From NCBI GenBank assembly GCA_028277515.1, contig JANQGC010000079.1:1-10930 (forward strand): a DNA stretch of 10,930 nucleotides. The letters run 5' to 3'. The notes below the pieces were generated by a model that was not told the origin of the DNA, searched no databases, and saw nothing but the letters and a program-made list of their open reading frames with translations. Both the position numbers and the translations under genes were made by a program. The stretch is from Anaerolineae bacterium (GTDB lineage: Bacteria > Chloroflexota > Anaerolineae > Promineifilales > Promineifilaceae). Shown here in pieces: positions 1 through 5,651 of the stretch; position 1 is the stretch's first letter; each line of letters begins with the position of its first letter.

Positions 1-1874
1 CAGGTGTCGGCGCTTTCGAGGTTGTGATCATTGGAAAAAAGGGACAAGCCGGTGGCCAGCGAGCAGTCATCACCGGAGCGTTGATCAGCGACGATGGAAT
101 TTTCGATAAAGACCTCATCACCGTTGTCTCCTTGAGCAATGCTCCTAATCCCTGACCCAATGGTCGCGCTGTTATCGGTAACCGTAATATTGGTCATGGT
201 TATGTTGCTGCCGGCGCTGATATGAATGCCGCCACCACTTTCGGCGATATTGCCGCTGATAGTCGTATTGACAATGGTCATATTTGTAAAATCAAAGCCA
301 ATTCCAGGCCCAAAGTATTGCCCGGCTGTGATACCACCGCCAAAGCCATTGGTCACATTATTGGCAATCACGACGCCATCGATTAACAAATGTTCAACAC
401 TCCTGTTGCCGACTGCGCCACCAGTTACAGCGCAGCCCGTACCGAAGCAGAAAAAGAAGTTGTTGGTGATGGTGGAATCAAGCAGGCTGCCGCGAACATC
501 CACGCCCTCATCAACAGTGCAGCCATCCCCGGTACAGGTATTGTTATTGCTGTCTATGAATATCCGGGTGTACGTACCTCTACCATCCAACAACTCATCG
601 GTGTCACAAAGGTCACCGGTGCAGGTGAGGGTATTTTGAGAGATCGAAACATCGGCTACAGCAATATTAGTCCCACCCAATTCAAATAGCTCTTCGGTTT
701 CACATTCAATTCCTTCACAAATGAGCAGGTTATTGTCGACAACAGTGTCCATTACGATGACATTATCGGCCGAGATGGCCAAAATCTCGTCACTATCACA
801 AGCATTCTCGCCAAAACAGCTAACCTCATTATCAACAATTTTGCTGTTGTCGATAAGTGAGTTTAATGCGTTATTGTTTTCCCATTCAAACAGTTCATTG
901 GCATCACAACCATCACCGCTGCAGGTCGCTTTGTTTCGGGATACCTCACTGTTAATCAATGAACTGGATATGGGGCTATTTTCAAGTGTAAAGACCTCTC
1001 CTGAAGAGCAGGCCAGAGCGCTGCATTGGGAAATATTATCGCTGACGAAGCTGTTTTCCATGTAAAATGATTGGCCGGCTTCGTTATTCCAGCGAATGGC
1101 ACCGGCGCCGGAATCACATTGTTCATCGCTGCATGTGGAAAGGTTGAAAGATACGATACTGTTTGTGATGGTGACGCTGCCTGTCGTGGATATTCCAATT
1201 GCCGCGGAATCGACCGGTTCAAGTCCTCCGGGGTCGTTACCACAATCAAATCCACTGCAGCTCTGGGTATTGGAGATGATCTGGCTCATATCAATCACCA
1301 GGTCACCAAGCCCCCTAAAGTCAACCGCCGCTGCCCTAGTTTCACAGTCCACGCCAGAACAGCCGATGTCACCGTCCCTTACCGTCATCCCTTCAATGGT
1401 GAAATCAATATCAGCGTCGCTGCTGGGATTGACCTGGAAGATGCGATCGCCATCGCCCAAGGTGCCCGGCAGACCATAAGCACTGCGGATGATCGTTGTA
1501 TCTGAACCAGCGGCCTGGATGATCAAGTCATCAAGGATGTCCAGGTCGCCCTCGGCGTTGAGATCGTCGCCTGGCGAGCCCAGGTTGAGATCATAGGTGC
1601 CGGAGGGCAGGATGATTGTGTCTGGGCCCGCATCGCCATTCGCACAATCGCCGCCCGTCGTGTCCCCACCGGCAGGCAGGTTGGCATTATTGATCGCTTC
1701 GCGCAGGGTGCACTGGTTGTCCCCGGCGATCAGGTTATCGGCCGTGCTGTTGACATTGATGACCGCCAGGGCAAAGAGCTGCTGGTAAGCGACGAGGATG
1801 ATCAGGATGGCGGCAATGAGAACGCCGGCAAGAATCAAAGGGCGAGAATCGATGCTGCGCAGCGAGGTTGTCAT
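1..1874 (-). CDS. CSLREA-type right-handed beta-helix surface protein, C-terminus cut by window edge
   Basis: The frame is open from ATG 1874 to the left edge (624 complete codons, no stop), so the C-terminus is missing. The start is fixed by an AGGAGGA Shine-Dalgarno 7 nt upstream. Residues 1-11 are polar/basic and about 12-35 are a hydrophobic segment, so a signal peptide or N-terminal anchor is likely. Residues about 39-65 hold the CSLREA-type motif (VNSTAD then CTLREAI at 55-61), typical of large exported bacterial proteins. Beta-helix rungs of the form 'xITNSxVSxN' follow. Ten C-x4-C pairs (one C-x5-C) lie at residues 172/177 to 476/481, most followed by acidic residues. Residues about 486-624 are ordinary Gly/Asn-rich rungs, and the segment with SGDDCS at 600-605 and DHNLESAD at 616-623 resembles the start of a choice-of-anchor Q domain. 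Role inferred: extracellular or envelope-attached adhesion or binding protein; no catalytic site seen. Confidence 0.85.
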   Translation of the reverse strand, partial: MTTSLRSIDSRPLILAGVLIAAILIILVAYQQLFALAVINVNSTADNLIAGDNQCTLREAINNANLPAGGDTTGGDCANGDAGPDTIILPSGTYDLNLGSPGDDLNAEGDLDILDDLIIQAAGSDTTIIRSAYGLPGTLGDGDRIFQVNPSSDADIDFTIEGMTVRDGDIGCSGVDCETRAAAVDFRGLGDLVIDMSQIISNTQSCSGFDCGNDPGGLEPVDSAAIGISTTGSVTITNSIVSFNLSTCSDEQCDSGAGAIRWNNEAGQSFYMENSFVSDNISQCSALACSSGEVFTLENSPISSSLINSEVSRNKATCSGDGCDANELFEWENNNALNSLIDNSKIVDNEVSCFGENACDSDEILAISADNVIVMDTVVDNNLLICEGIECETEELFELGGTNIAVADVSISQNTLTCTGDLCDTDELLDGRGTYTRIFIDSNNNTCTGDGCTVDEGVDVRGSLLDSTITNNFFFCFGTGCAVTGGAVGNRSVEHLLIDGVVIANNVTNGFGGGITAGQYFGPGIGFDFTNMTIVNTTISGNIAESGGGIHISAGSNITMTNITVTDNSATIGSGIRSIAQGDNGDEVFIENSIVADQRSGDDCSLATGLSLFSNDHNLESADT

Positions 1875-1880
1875 GATAGT

Positions 1881-1887
1881 TCCTCCT
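1881..1887 (-). promoter_or_regulatory. Shine-Dalgarno of the CSLREA protein gene
   Basis: The minus strand reads AGGAGGA with a 7-nt spacer (ACTATC plus flanking base) before ATG 1874. This near-consensus site decides the start of a frame that has no stop within the window. Confidence 0.75.
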
Positions 1888-2026
1888 GGTGGGGAATCTT
1901 TATTGAGTGAGCAGTAAACAGTTTGGCAGTGAACTGTCCAGAAGGACAAACACGGCCGTATCATGAGTGGATAATAACGATTTTAACGGGTTTTTTGATT
2001 TTAACCATTTAGGTAAATATTCGAAT

Positions 2027-2087
2027 GATTTGTCAATTTTTATATTTTTTGCACCTCTGGAAATCCTACAGAAAAAATTGACAAATC
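2027..2087. repeat. Perfect 15-bp inverted repeat with 31-nt loop
   Basis: The left arm GATTTGTCAATTTTT (2027-2041) and the right arm AAAAATTGACAAATC (2073-2087) are exact reverse complements. Each arm carries a TTGACA hexamer, pointing outwards on opposite strands. Neither has a good -10 hexamer at 16-18 nt, so I do not call promoters. It lies about 150-215 bp upstream of the CSLREA gene start and could be an operator, a repeat remnant or an RNA stem. Confidence 0.7.
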
Positions 2088-2148
2088 TAAAATTGTAAAT
2101 TTGGCGGAGGAATCTTACAGGGATTATTAAGGGGGGAGTGGCGGGTGT

Positions 2149-2169
2149 GCGAGTAGCGAGTAGGCGAGT
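2149..2169. repeat. Short direct repeat of GCGAGTA units
   Basis: Two GCGAGTA units in a row are followed by GGCGAGT. Partial inverted partners occur at the other side of the gap: ACTCGCC (2319-2325) and ACTCGCTAC (2356-2364, the reverse complement of GTAGCGAGT at 2153-2161). This looks like a decayed interspersed repeat rather than functional coding DNA. Confidence 0.5.
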
Positions 2170-2223
2170 TTTCAGTAAGCAGTAATCAAGTAACCCAACA
2201 CTTATACAAAAAGAAGATTAATT

Positions 2224-2295
2224 GGACGCTGATTCAGGCTGATGACGCTGAATTTTTTATTTTTTATCGGCGTAAATCCGCTCTGGTCCGCGTCC
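2224..2295. repeat. Long imperfect inverted repeat (hairpin) with AT-rich loop
   Basis: The arm at 2224-2250 (beginning GGACGCTGATTC) pairs imperfectly with 2268-2295 (ending GGTCCGCGTCC), around a T/A-rich loop. On the plus strand the hairpin is followed directly by TTTTT (2296-2300), giving a terminator-like outline, but no plus-strand gene precedes it. On the minus strand it lies downstream of the carbamoyltransferase stop and has no U-tract. Most likely a dispersed intergenic repeat. Confidence 0.5.
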
Positions 2296-2310
2296 TTTTT
2301 ATACTGTCGG

Positions 2311-2364
2311 GTCATGGACTCGCCACTTAGTTTATCCTAAGCCTGTCGAAGGACCACTCGCTAC
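2311..2364. repeat. Probable interspersed-repeat fragment abutting the carbamoyltransferase stop
   Basis: This piece contains ACTCGCC, a segment CCTAAGCCTGTCGAAGGA with short self-complementary ends, and ACTCGCTAC. The outer words are reverse complements of the direct repeat at 2149-2169. The last repeat base lies 4 bp from the stop codon of the neighbouring gene. Repeat status is inferred from internal matches only; a genome-wide search is needed to confirm dispersal. Confidence 0.35.
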
Positions 2365-2368
2365 TTTC

Positions 2369-3430
2369 TCACCTCATCGTCAAAGCCATGACCGCCTTCT
2401 GGCCATGCAGGCGGTTTTCAGCCTGGTCATAGATGGCCGATGTCCAGCCCGGTCCTTCCGTTTTGTCCATCACCTCATTGCTGACTTCATACCCACGGTC
2501 GGCCGGCAAGCAATGCATATAAATGGCATTCTTATCGGCTAATGCCATCGTATCGGCCGTGCATTTCCAATCTTTGTGCTGGTCAAAAATAGCCTGCGCC
2601 CCCTGGGCATCATCTTCGCCGACGGGTGGTTTAAAGAAAACCTGCGGGCACCAGGCCTTGGGATAAACCACATGCGCCCCTTCAATCGCCGCTTCAAATT
2701 CGTTAACCACCTCAAACTTGCCATCGGCCGCCTCCGCATATTCCGAGCATTTGGCTAAGATATCCGGGTCCAGATCCATCCCTTCCGGATGCGCCAGCGT
2801 CACATCCATGCCCATCATCGCCGCATATAAAATCGCCGATTGAGGTACGGCGCGCGGCTTATGGATGCTGGGTGAATATGCCCAGGACATCACATATTTG
2901 ACCCCCTTAAAGCCGCCAAACTTTTCCTTCACCGTCAGCACATCGGCCAATCCCTGGCAGGGGTGGTAAATATCATCTTCCATGTTGATCACCGGGATAT
3001 CGGCACACCTGGCGAACTCGCGCAGCATGGCATGCGCCGCGCCATATTCCCAATCTACCGGATCCCCATAGCAACGAATAGCGATGGCATCACCCATGCG
3101 GTCCAGGACACGCGCCACATCAGAGACCCGTTCCGTACTGTAGGCGATCTCCTTACCTTCCACGGCCGGGGTGTAAATCTTGGATGAATCAAGATAATGC
3201 GCATGTCCGCCCAGTTGAGTCATGCCTGCTTCAAACGAATTGCGCGTGCGCAGCGATTGGTTATAGAAAATCATGAACAATGTTTTGCTGCGCAGCAGAT
3301 CATCATGATAACGGCCGGCGGCCCGATCCTGTTTCAAGGTTTCGGCCACGCTGATGATGGTCTCCATTTCCTCGCGTGTGAAATCGCTCGCCGCTAAAAA
3401 ATCGCGTCCTTTCAGACTGGTTGTTTTCAT
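2369..3430 (-). CDS. Knotted carbamoyltransferase (YgeW / N-acetylornithine carbamoyltransferase type)
   Basis: A 353-residue cytoplasmic enzyme of the aspartate/ornithine carbamoyltransferase superfamily, expected to transfer or release carbamoyl phosphate from a ureido compound. The carbamoyl-phosphate loop is SLRTRNSFE (59-67), followed by HPCQ (156-159), HCLP (306-309) and a C-terminal DQAENRLHGQKA (335-346). The proline-rich segment WAYSPSIHKPRAVPQS (183-198) matches the loop that forms the trefoil knot in N-acetylornithine, N-succinylornithine and YgeW-type enzymes and is absent from classic ornithine enzymes. The recalled E. coli YgeW shares MDVTLAHPEG, HKDW.C and YMHCLPAD-type blocks. 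ATG 3430 is chosen because AAGGAGAG precedes it and homology begins there; an upstream in-frame extension to 3700 would run through a palindrome and into the neighbouring gene. The SsnA-like neighbour favours a catabolic role over arginine synthesis. Exact substrate unknown. Confidence 0.85.
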   Translation of the reverse strand: MKTTSLKGRDFLAASDFTREEMETIISVAETLKQDRAAGRYHDDLLRSKTLFMIFYNQSLRTRNSFEAGMTQLGGHAHYLDSSKIYTPAVEGKEIAYSTERVSDVARVLDRMGDAIAIRCYGDPVDWEYGAAHAMLREFARCADIPVINMEDDIYHPCQGLADVLTVKEKFGGFKGVKYVMSWAYSPSIHKPRAVPQSAILYAAMMGMDVTLAHPEGMDLDPDILAKCSEYAEAADGKFEVVNEFEAAIEGAHVVYPKAWCPQVFFKPPVGEDDAQGAQAIFDQHKDWKCTADTMALADKNAIYMHCLPADRGYEVSNEVMDKTEGPGWTSAIYDQAENRLHGQKAVMALTMR

Positions 3431-3434
3431 TTTT

Positions 3435-3442
3435 CTCTCCTT
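3435..3442 (-). promoter_or_regulatory. Shine-Dalgarno that fixes the carbamoyltransferase start
   Basis: The minus strand reads AAGGAGAG followed by AAAA and ATG 3430. The GGAG core lies 6 nt from the start codon. This supports a 353-residue protein over the 443-residue frame that starts at 3700. Confidence 0.7.
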
Positions 3443-3450
3443 AACTTTGG

Positions 3451-3483
3451 AGGTGACAGGCACTTCGGAAGTGCCTGTCACCT
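3451..3483. repeat. Perfect 16-bp-arm palindrome between amidohydrolase and carbamoyltransferase
   Basis: AGGTGACAGGCACTTC (3451-3466), a single G, and GAAGTGCCTGTCACCT (3468-3483) are exact reverse complements, giving a very stable hairpin with a CGG-type tip. It fills most of the 70-bp gap and ends 8 bp before the Shine-Dalgarno of the downstream gene. No U-tract follows on the minus strand, so it is not a typical terminator. It could be a REP-like element, an mRNA-stabilising or attenuating stem, or an operator. Confidence 0.85.
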
Positions 3484-3500
3484 GATTGATGGTAAACAAA

Positions 3501-4823
3501 TTAGGCAGTCGCCCTGGCCCATAATTCGGCCGCCGCCTCATGTGTCGCATCCACCATAGCCGGCCAATCAACCGCCTGATCCCGGGAAAATTGTAGTTCC
3601 CCGGCAACCATCGTGGCCACAACATCCGTATGGTTACGATACAGTAAAAGCTGTTCGTACAAATTATGGGCAGATAAAGGGGTCGGCAGCCGGCCGTCAA
3701 TGAGCTGCAAATCGGCCTGCCACCCGGTTTCCAGGCGGCCGACCTTTTCCAGGCTTAGCGCCTTCGCTCCCCCTTCCGTAGCCAGGTACCATACGATATC
3801 CGCGGGCATCACCCGTGGGTCCTGGTGGCTGGCCTTATGAATCAAAAATGCGCCGCGCATCACCGCAAAAAAATTGTCGATATAGCCATCGCTGCCCAGC
3901 CCCACCGTCACCCCGGCTTCGACCAGCTCAGGAACCGGCGCGATGCCGCCGCCCACTTCACAGTTGGACAGGGGCATGTGGGTCATGCGAACCCCCTTTT
4001 CAGCCATTAAAGCGATTTCTTCATCATCCACCTGTACACACTGCGAGGCCAGCATATCGCTGCCGGTCACGCCCAGGCTGTCGTAATAGAACATGGGTCG
4101 TTGGCCGAAATTTCGCAGGGCATATTCCGGCTCATGGGTTCCCTCTGAGCAATGCATATGCACTGGCACGCCAAGTTGGCGACCCAATTGAAAAGCCTGT
4201 TGAATGAAATCGGCCGAGCAGGTGAACGTGGTATGGAAACACATCAAACCGCTCACCAGGCCCCCTCGCCGGCGGCAATCTGCGATAAATTGGGCATTTT
4301 CTTGTAATCCAAGCTGCCCATTTTCCTGGCTCACCCGTTCCGTCGCTTCAAAGGACAGGATGCCGCGCAAGCCCCATTTTCGCACCGCCTTAGCCTGGGC
4401 CGGGAGAACCCCTGGAAGAGCATGCGGCGCTTCCGTGCAATCATAAAAACTGGTTACTCCGCTGTTGAGCATTCTTGCGCATTGTAAGTCGGTGGCTGCG
4501 CATATCAGCTCATGGGTCAATTGATCTTCCACTAATGGCCACCAGAAATCCTCAAGAAAGGACCAAAAACCGGAAGGTGCGTTCTCAAGTGGGATGCCAT
4601 GCGCCAGCACCCCATACAGGTGAGAATGGGCGTTTACAAAGCCGGGAGCCAACACCTGTCCACCGGCCTCCCACACATCATCCTCGCTATATTTCTCTCT
4701 CAATTCAGCGTTGGGAGCCACGTCGTCAATCTGGCCACCAACAACCCGCACGCCCCATTCCCCATGGGGCGCTTCTTGGGGGCTGCTGATCAACCAATCG
4801 GGCAAAATAATTGTTCCACTCAT
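3501..4823 (-). CDS. SsnA-like amidohydrolase (TRZ/ATZ aminohydrolase/deaminase family)
   Basis: A 440-residue cytoplasmic metal-dependent hydrolase predicted to deaminate or dechlorinate a nitrogen heterocycle or similar small compound. The N-terminal beta-sandwich strand pattern leads to GFVNAHSH (metal ligands H66, H68), then the TIM barrel with VHMHCSE (H222, H224, E227), HMPLSN (282-287) and GSDG (D312). The C-terminus returns to the sandwich (ADLQLID, 370-376; VVATMVAGEL, 401-410). The PTPLSAHN block (380-387) and WSFLEDFWWPL region (87-97) resemble E. coli SsnA as I recall it. Oddity: where relatives usually have His in an AHCVH/AHG-type segment on strand 6, this protein has Q261 and Q264 (SQCVQ). 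The start at 4823 has AAGAGGAA upstream; the open frame to 5063 would overlap the regulator gene. It is the middle gene of the XRE-amidohydrolase-carbamoyltransferase cassette. Confidence 0.85.
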   Translation of the reverse strand: MSGTIILPDWLISSPQEAPHGEWGVRVVGGQIDDVAPNAELREKYSEDDVWEAGGQVLAPGFVNAHSHLYGVLAHGIPLENAPSGFWSFLEDFWWPLVEDQLTHELICAATDLQCARMLNSGVTSFYDCTEAPHALPGVLPAQAKAVRKWGLRGILSFEATERVSQENGQLGLQENAQFIADCRRRGGLVSGLMCFHTTFTCSADFIQQAFQLGRQLGVPVHMHCSEGTHEPEYALRNFGQRPMFYYDSLGVTGSDMLASQCVQVDDEEIALMAEKGVRMTHMPLSNCEVGGGIAPVPELVEAGVTVGLGSDGYIDNFFAVMRGAFLIHKASHQDPRVMPADIVWYLATEGGAKALSLEKVGRLETGWQADLQLIDGRLPTPLSAHNLYEQLLLYRNHTDVVATMVAGELQFSRDQAVDWPAMVDATHEAAAELWARATA

Positions 4824-4845
4824 ATACCGTTTCCTCTTGATTTTC

Positions 4846-4876
4846 AATTGGTCCAATCTTGAAGATTGGACCAATT
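4846..4876. repeat. Perfect 15-bp-arm palindrome between regulator and amidohydrolase
   Basis: AATTGGTCCAATCTT (4846-4860), a central G, and AAGATTGGACCAATT (4862-4876) are exact reverse complements. It occupies most of the 55-bp gap between the regulator stop (4879) and the amidohydrolase start (4823), ending about 8 bp from the Shine-Dalgarno region. The arm itself contains the sub-palindrome ATTGGTCCAAT. It may be an operator for the neighbouring XRE regulator, a processing or attenuation stem, or an inserted REP-like repeat. Confidence 0.85.
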
Positions 4877-4878
4877 TC

Positions 4879-5430
4879 TCAAAACGCCGGCGGCGTAATA
4901 CAAGAAATCCAGCGCACCTCTTCATCAGAACCGCAGGAAATTGCTTGCAGCTCTTCGCCACGAAAATAGATGCTGTCCCCCGGATTGAGCAAATATTCCC
5001 CGGAAAGCAAGCCCACAACAAGCTGGCCGGAGAGAACATAAATACACTCTTCGGTTTGAGCATTCAACATGCGCGCGATATTCCCCGAATTCGGTGGCAA
5101 ATGAGCGCTAAAAATCTCTAGTTTTCGCGAACGGTCAGGCGTCAGCAGTTCATAGGTGACCGGCAGATCAGAAAATGTGATTTTCGGTCGCTCTCCGGCT
5201 CTGATTACCGGGTTGGGATCGTTGGGCTGCATGAAGAAAAAAAGCATGGACACTTCCAATGCGTCGGCAATCTTACGCAGCGAGCTAATGGATGTATTGG
5301 CTTGGCCCAGTTCCACCTGGCTCAAAAAGGAAGCGGTTAATTCGGTTCTACGGCCGAGTTCGCGAACGCTCAACCCCATTTCCTGCCGGCGATCCCGAAT
5401 CCTCTGGCCAATATTGACTTCCTCTGTCAT
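4879..5430 (-). CDS. XRE-family HTH regulator with C-terminal cupin sensor
   Basis: A 183-residue DNA-binding transcription factor. Residues about 7-63 form a Cro/cI-type helix-turn-helix (IGQRIRDRRQEMGLSVRELG through SFLSQVELG to ALEV). Residues about 105-180 form a small cupin barrel (EIFSAHLPPNSG, EECIYVLSGQL, LLNPGDSIYFRG), the usual ligand-sensing half of this MerR-independent regulator class, as in PuuR-like proteins of amine and amino-acid catabolism. ATG 5430 follows AGGAAG with a short spacer. It is first in a cassette with the amidohydrolase and carbamoyltransferase (55-bp and 70-bp gaps), so it probably controls them and itself in response to their substrate. The effector is unknown. 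The AGATA-N5-TATCT inverted repeat over the predicted -10 (5598-5612) and the palindrome at 4846-4876 are candidate operators. Confidence 0.9.
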   Translation of the reverse strand: MTEEVNIGQRIRDRRQEMGLSVRELGRRTELTASFLSQVELGQANTSISSLRKIADALEVSMLFFFMQPNDPNPVIRAGERPKITFSDLPVTYELLTPDRSRKLEIFSAHLPPNSGNIARMLNAQTEECIYVLSGQLVVGLLSGEYLLNPGDSIYFRGEELQAISCGSDEEVRWISCITPPAF

Positions 5431-5467
5431 AAAACTTCCTCGTCAAAATGGTTTAAGCGAACGGACC

Positions 5468-5552
5468 TTCGGCCGAAAAGCTGTTGTTTGCAGTACTGTA
5501 GAACAACCTTTCCAGGTTGTTTATTTAGCCGCAAGCTGGAAAGCTCGCGCTA
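5468..5552. repeat. Compound hairpin repeat in the leader of the regulator gene
   Basis: Several inverted repeats follow one another: TTCGGCCGAA (5468-5477); an imperfect pair GTTGTTTGCAG / CTGTAGAACAAC around 5483-5507; AACAACCT-TTCC-AGGTTGTT (5502-5521); and TAGCCGCAAGCT-GGAA-AGCTCGCGCTA (5526-5552, one bulge and one mismatch). The tips of the last two hairpins share complementary words, CTTTCCAG (5508-5515) and CTGGAAAG (5536-5543). It lies between the predicted promoter and the regulator start, so it would be in the 5' leader. It may be a dispersed repeat, a leader structure, or a barrier to read-through from the phosphatase gene. Confidence 0.65.
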
Positions 5553-5601
5553 CTCACTCCATTCAAAATGACAATTTGTAGCAATAAAATTCATTGCAGA
5601 T

Positions 5602-5630
5602 AGTGTATATCTATAGTTGTCAAATGCCAA
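5602..5630 (-). promoter_or_regulatory. Candidate sigma70-type promoter of the XRE/amidohydrolase/carbamoyltransferase cassette
   Basis: On the minus strand TTGGCA (5630-5625), a 17-nt spacer and TACACT (5607-5602) form a reasonable -35/-10 pair. A second -35-like TTGACA lies 3' of the first (5623-5618) but with worse spacing. The predicted leader is about 165 nt. An inverted repeat AGATA-GTGTA-TATCT (5598-5612) sits over the -10 and could be an autoregulatory operator. Sequence evidence only. Confidence 0.45.
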
Positions 5631-5651
5631 GTAATAGTTTACAAAAATGGC

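Larger units (their letters stand above)
1875..2368. other. 494-bp non-coding, repeat-rich intergenic stretch
   Basis: No convincing gene lies between the carbamoyltransferase stop (2369) and the CSLREA start (1874). From left to right it holds the Shine-Dalgarno of the left gene, an imperfect inverted repeat near 1918-1937 (ACAGTT/AACTGT), a very AT-rich block (about 1979-2100) with a perfect 15-bp long-loop inverted repeat, a heptamer direct repeat (2149-2169), a long imperfect hairpin (2224-2295), and a stretch (2311-2364) with inverted partners of the heptamer repeat. No strong sigma70-type promoter for the left gene could be assigned. Confidence 0.7.

Noticed and set aside
226..1505. Several plus-strand frames of 99-144 residues on the left side and a minus-strand frame of 99 residues
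   Set aside because: They are shadows of the continuous minus-strand CSLREA/beta-helix gene, which has a signal segment, repeats and a Shine-Dalgarno; the shadows have low-complexity, unlike-protein composition.
2007..2036. Promoter of the CSLREA gene from the minus-strand TTGACA (2036-2031)
   Set aside because: The hexamers at 17-19 nt spacing (CCTAAA, CTAAAT, TAAATG) are poor -10 boxes.
2073..2105. Promoter on the plus strand from TTGACA (2078-2083)
   Set aside because: No -10-like hexamer at 16-18 nt and no plus-strand gene follows.
2149..2169. CRISPR-like array
   Set aside because: Units are only 7-8 bp and directly adjacent, with no spacers and no cas genes.
3451..3483. Rho-independent terminator
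   Set aside because: The stem is perfect but neither strand has a U-tract after it, and it separates two genes that look co-transcribed.
3431..3700. N-terminal extension of the carbamoyltransferase frame up to 3700 (443 residues)
   Set aside because: It would run through the 33-bp palindrome and over the end of the amidohydrolase gene; homology and a good Shine-Dalgarno both point to ATG 3430.
4824..5063. N-terminal extension of the amidohydrolase frame up to 5063 (520 residues)
   Set aside because: It overlaps the XRE-cupin gene on the same strand in another frame and shows no family similarity; the beta-sandwich start fits ATG 4823.
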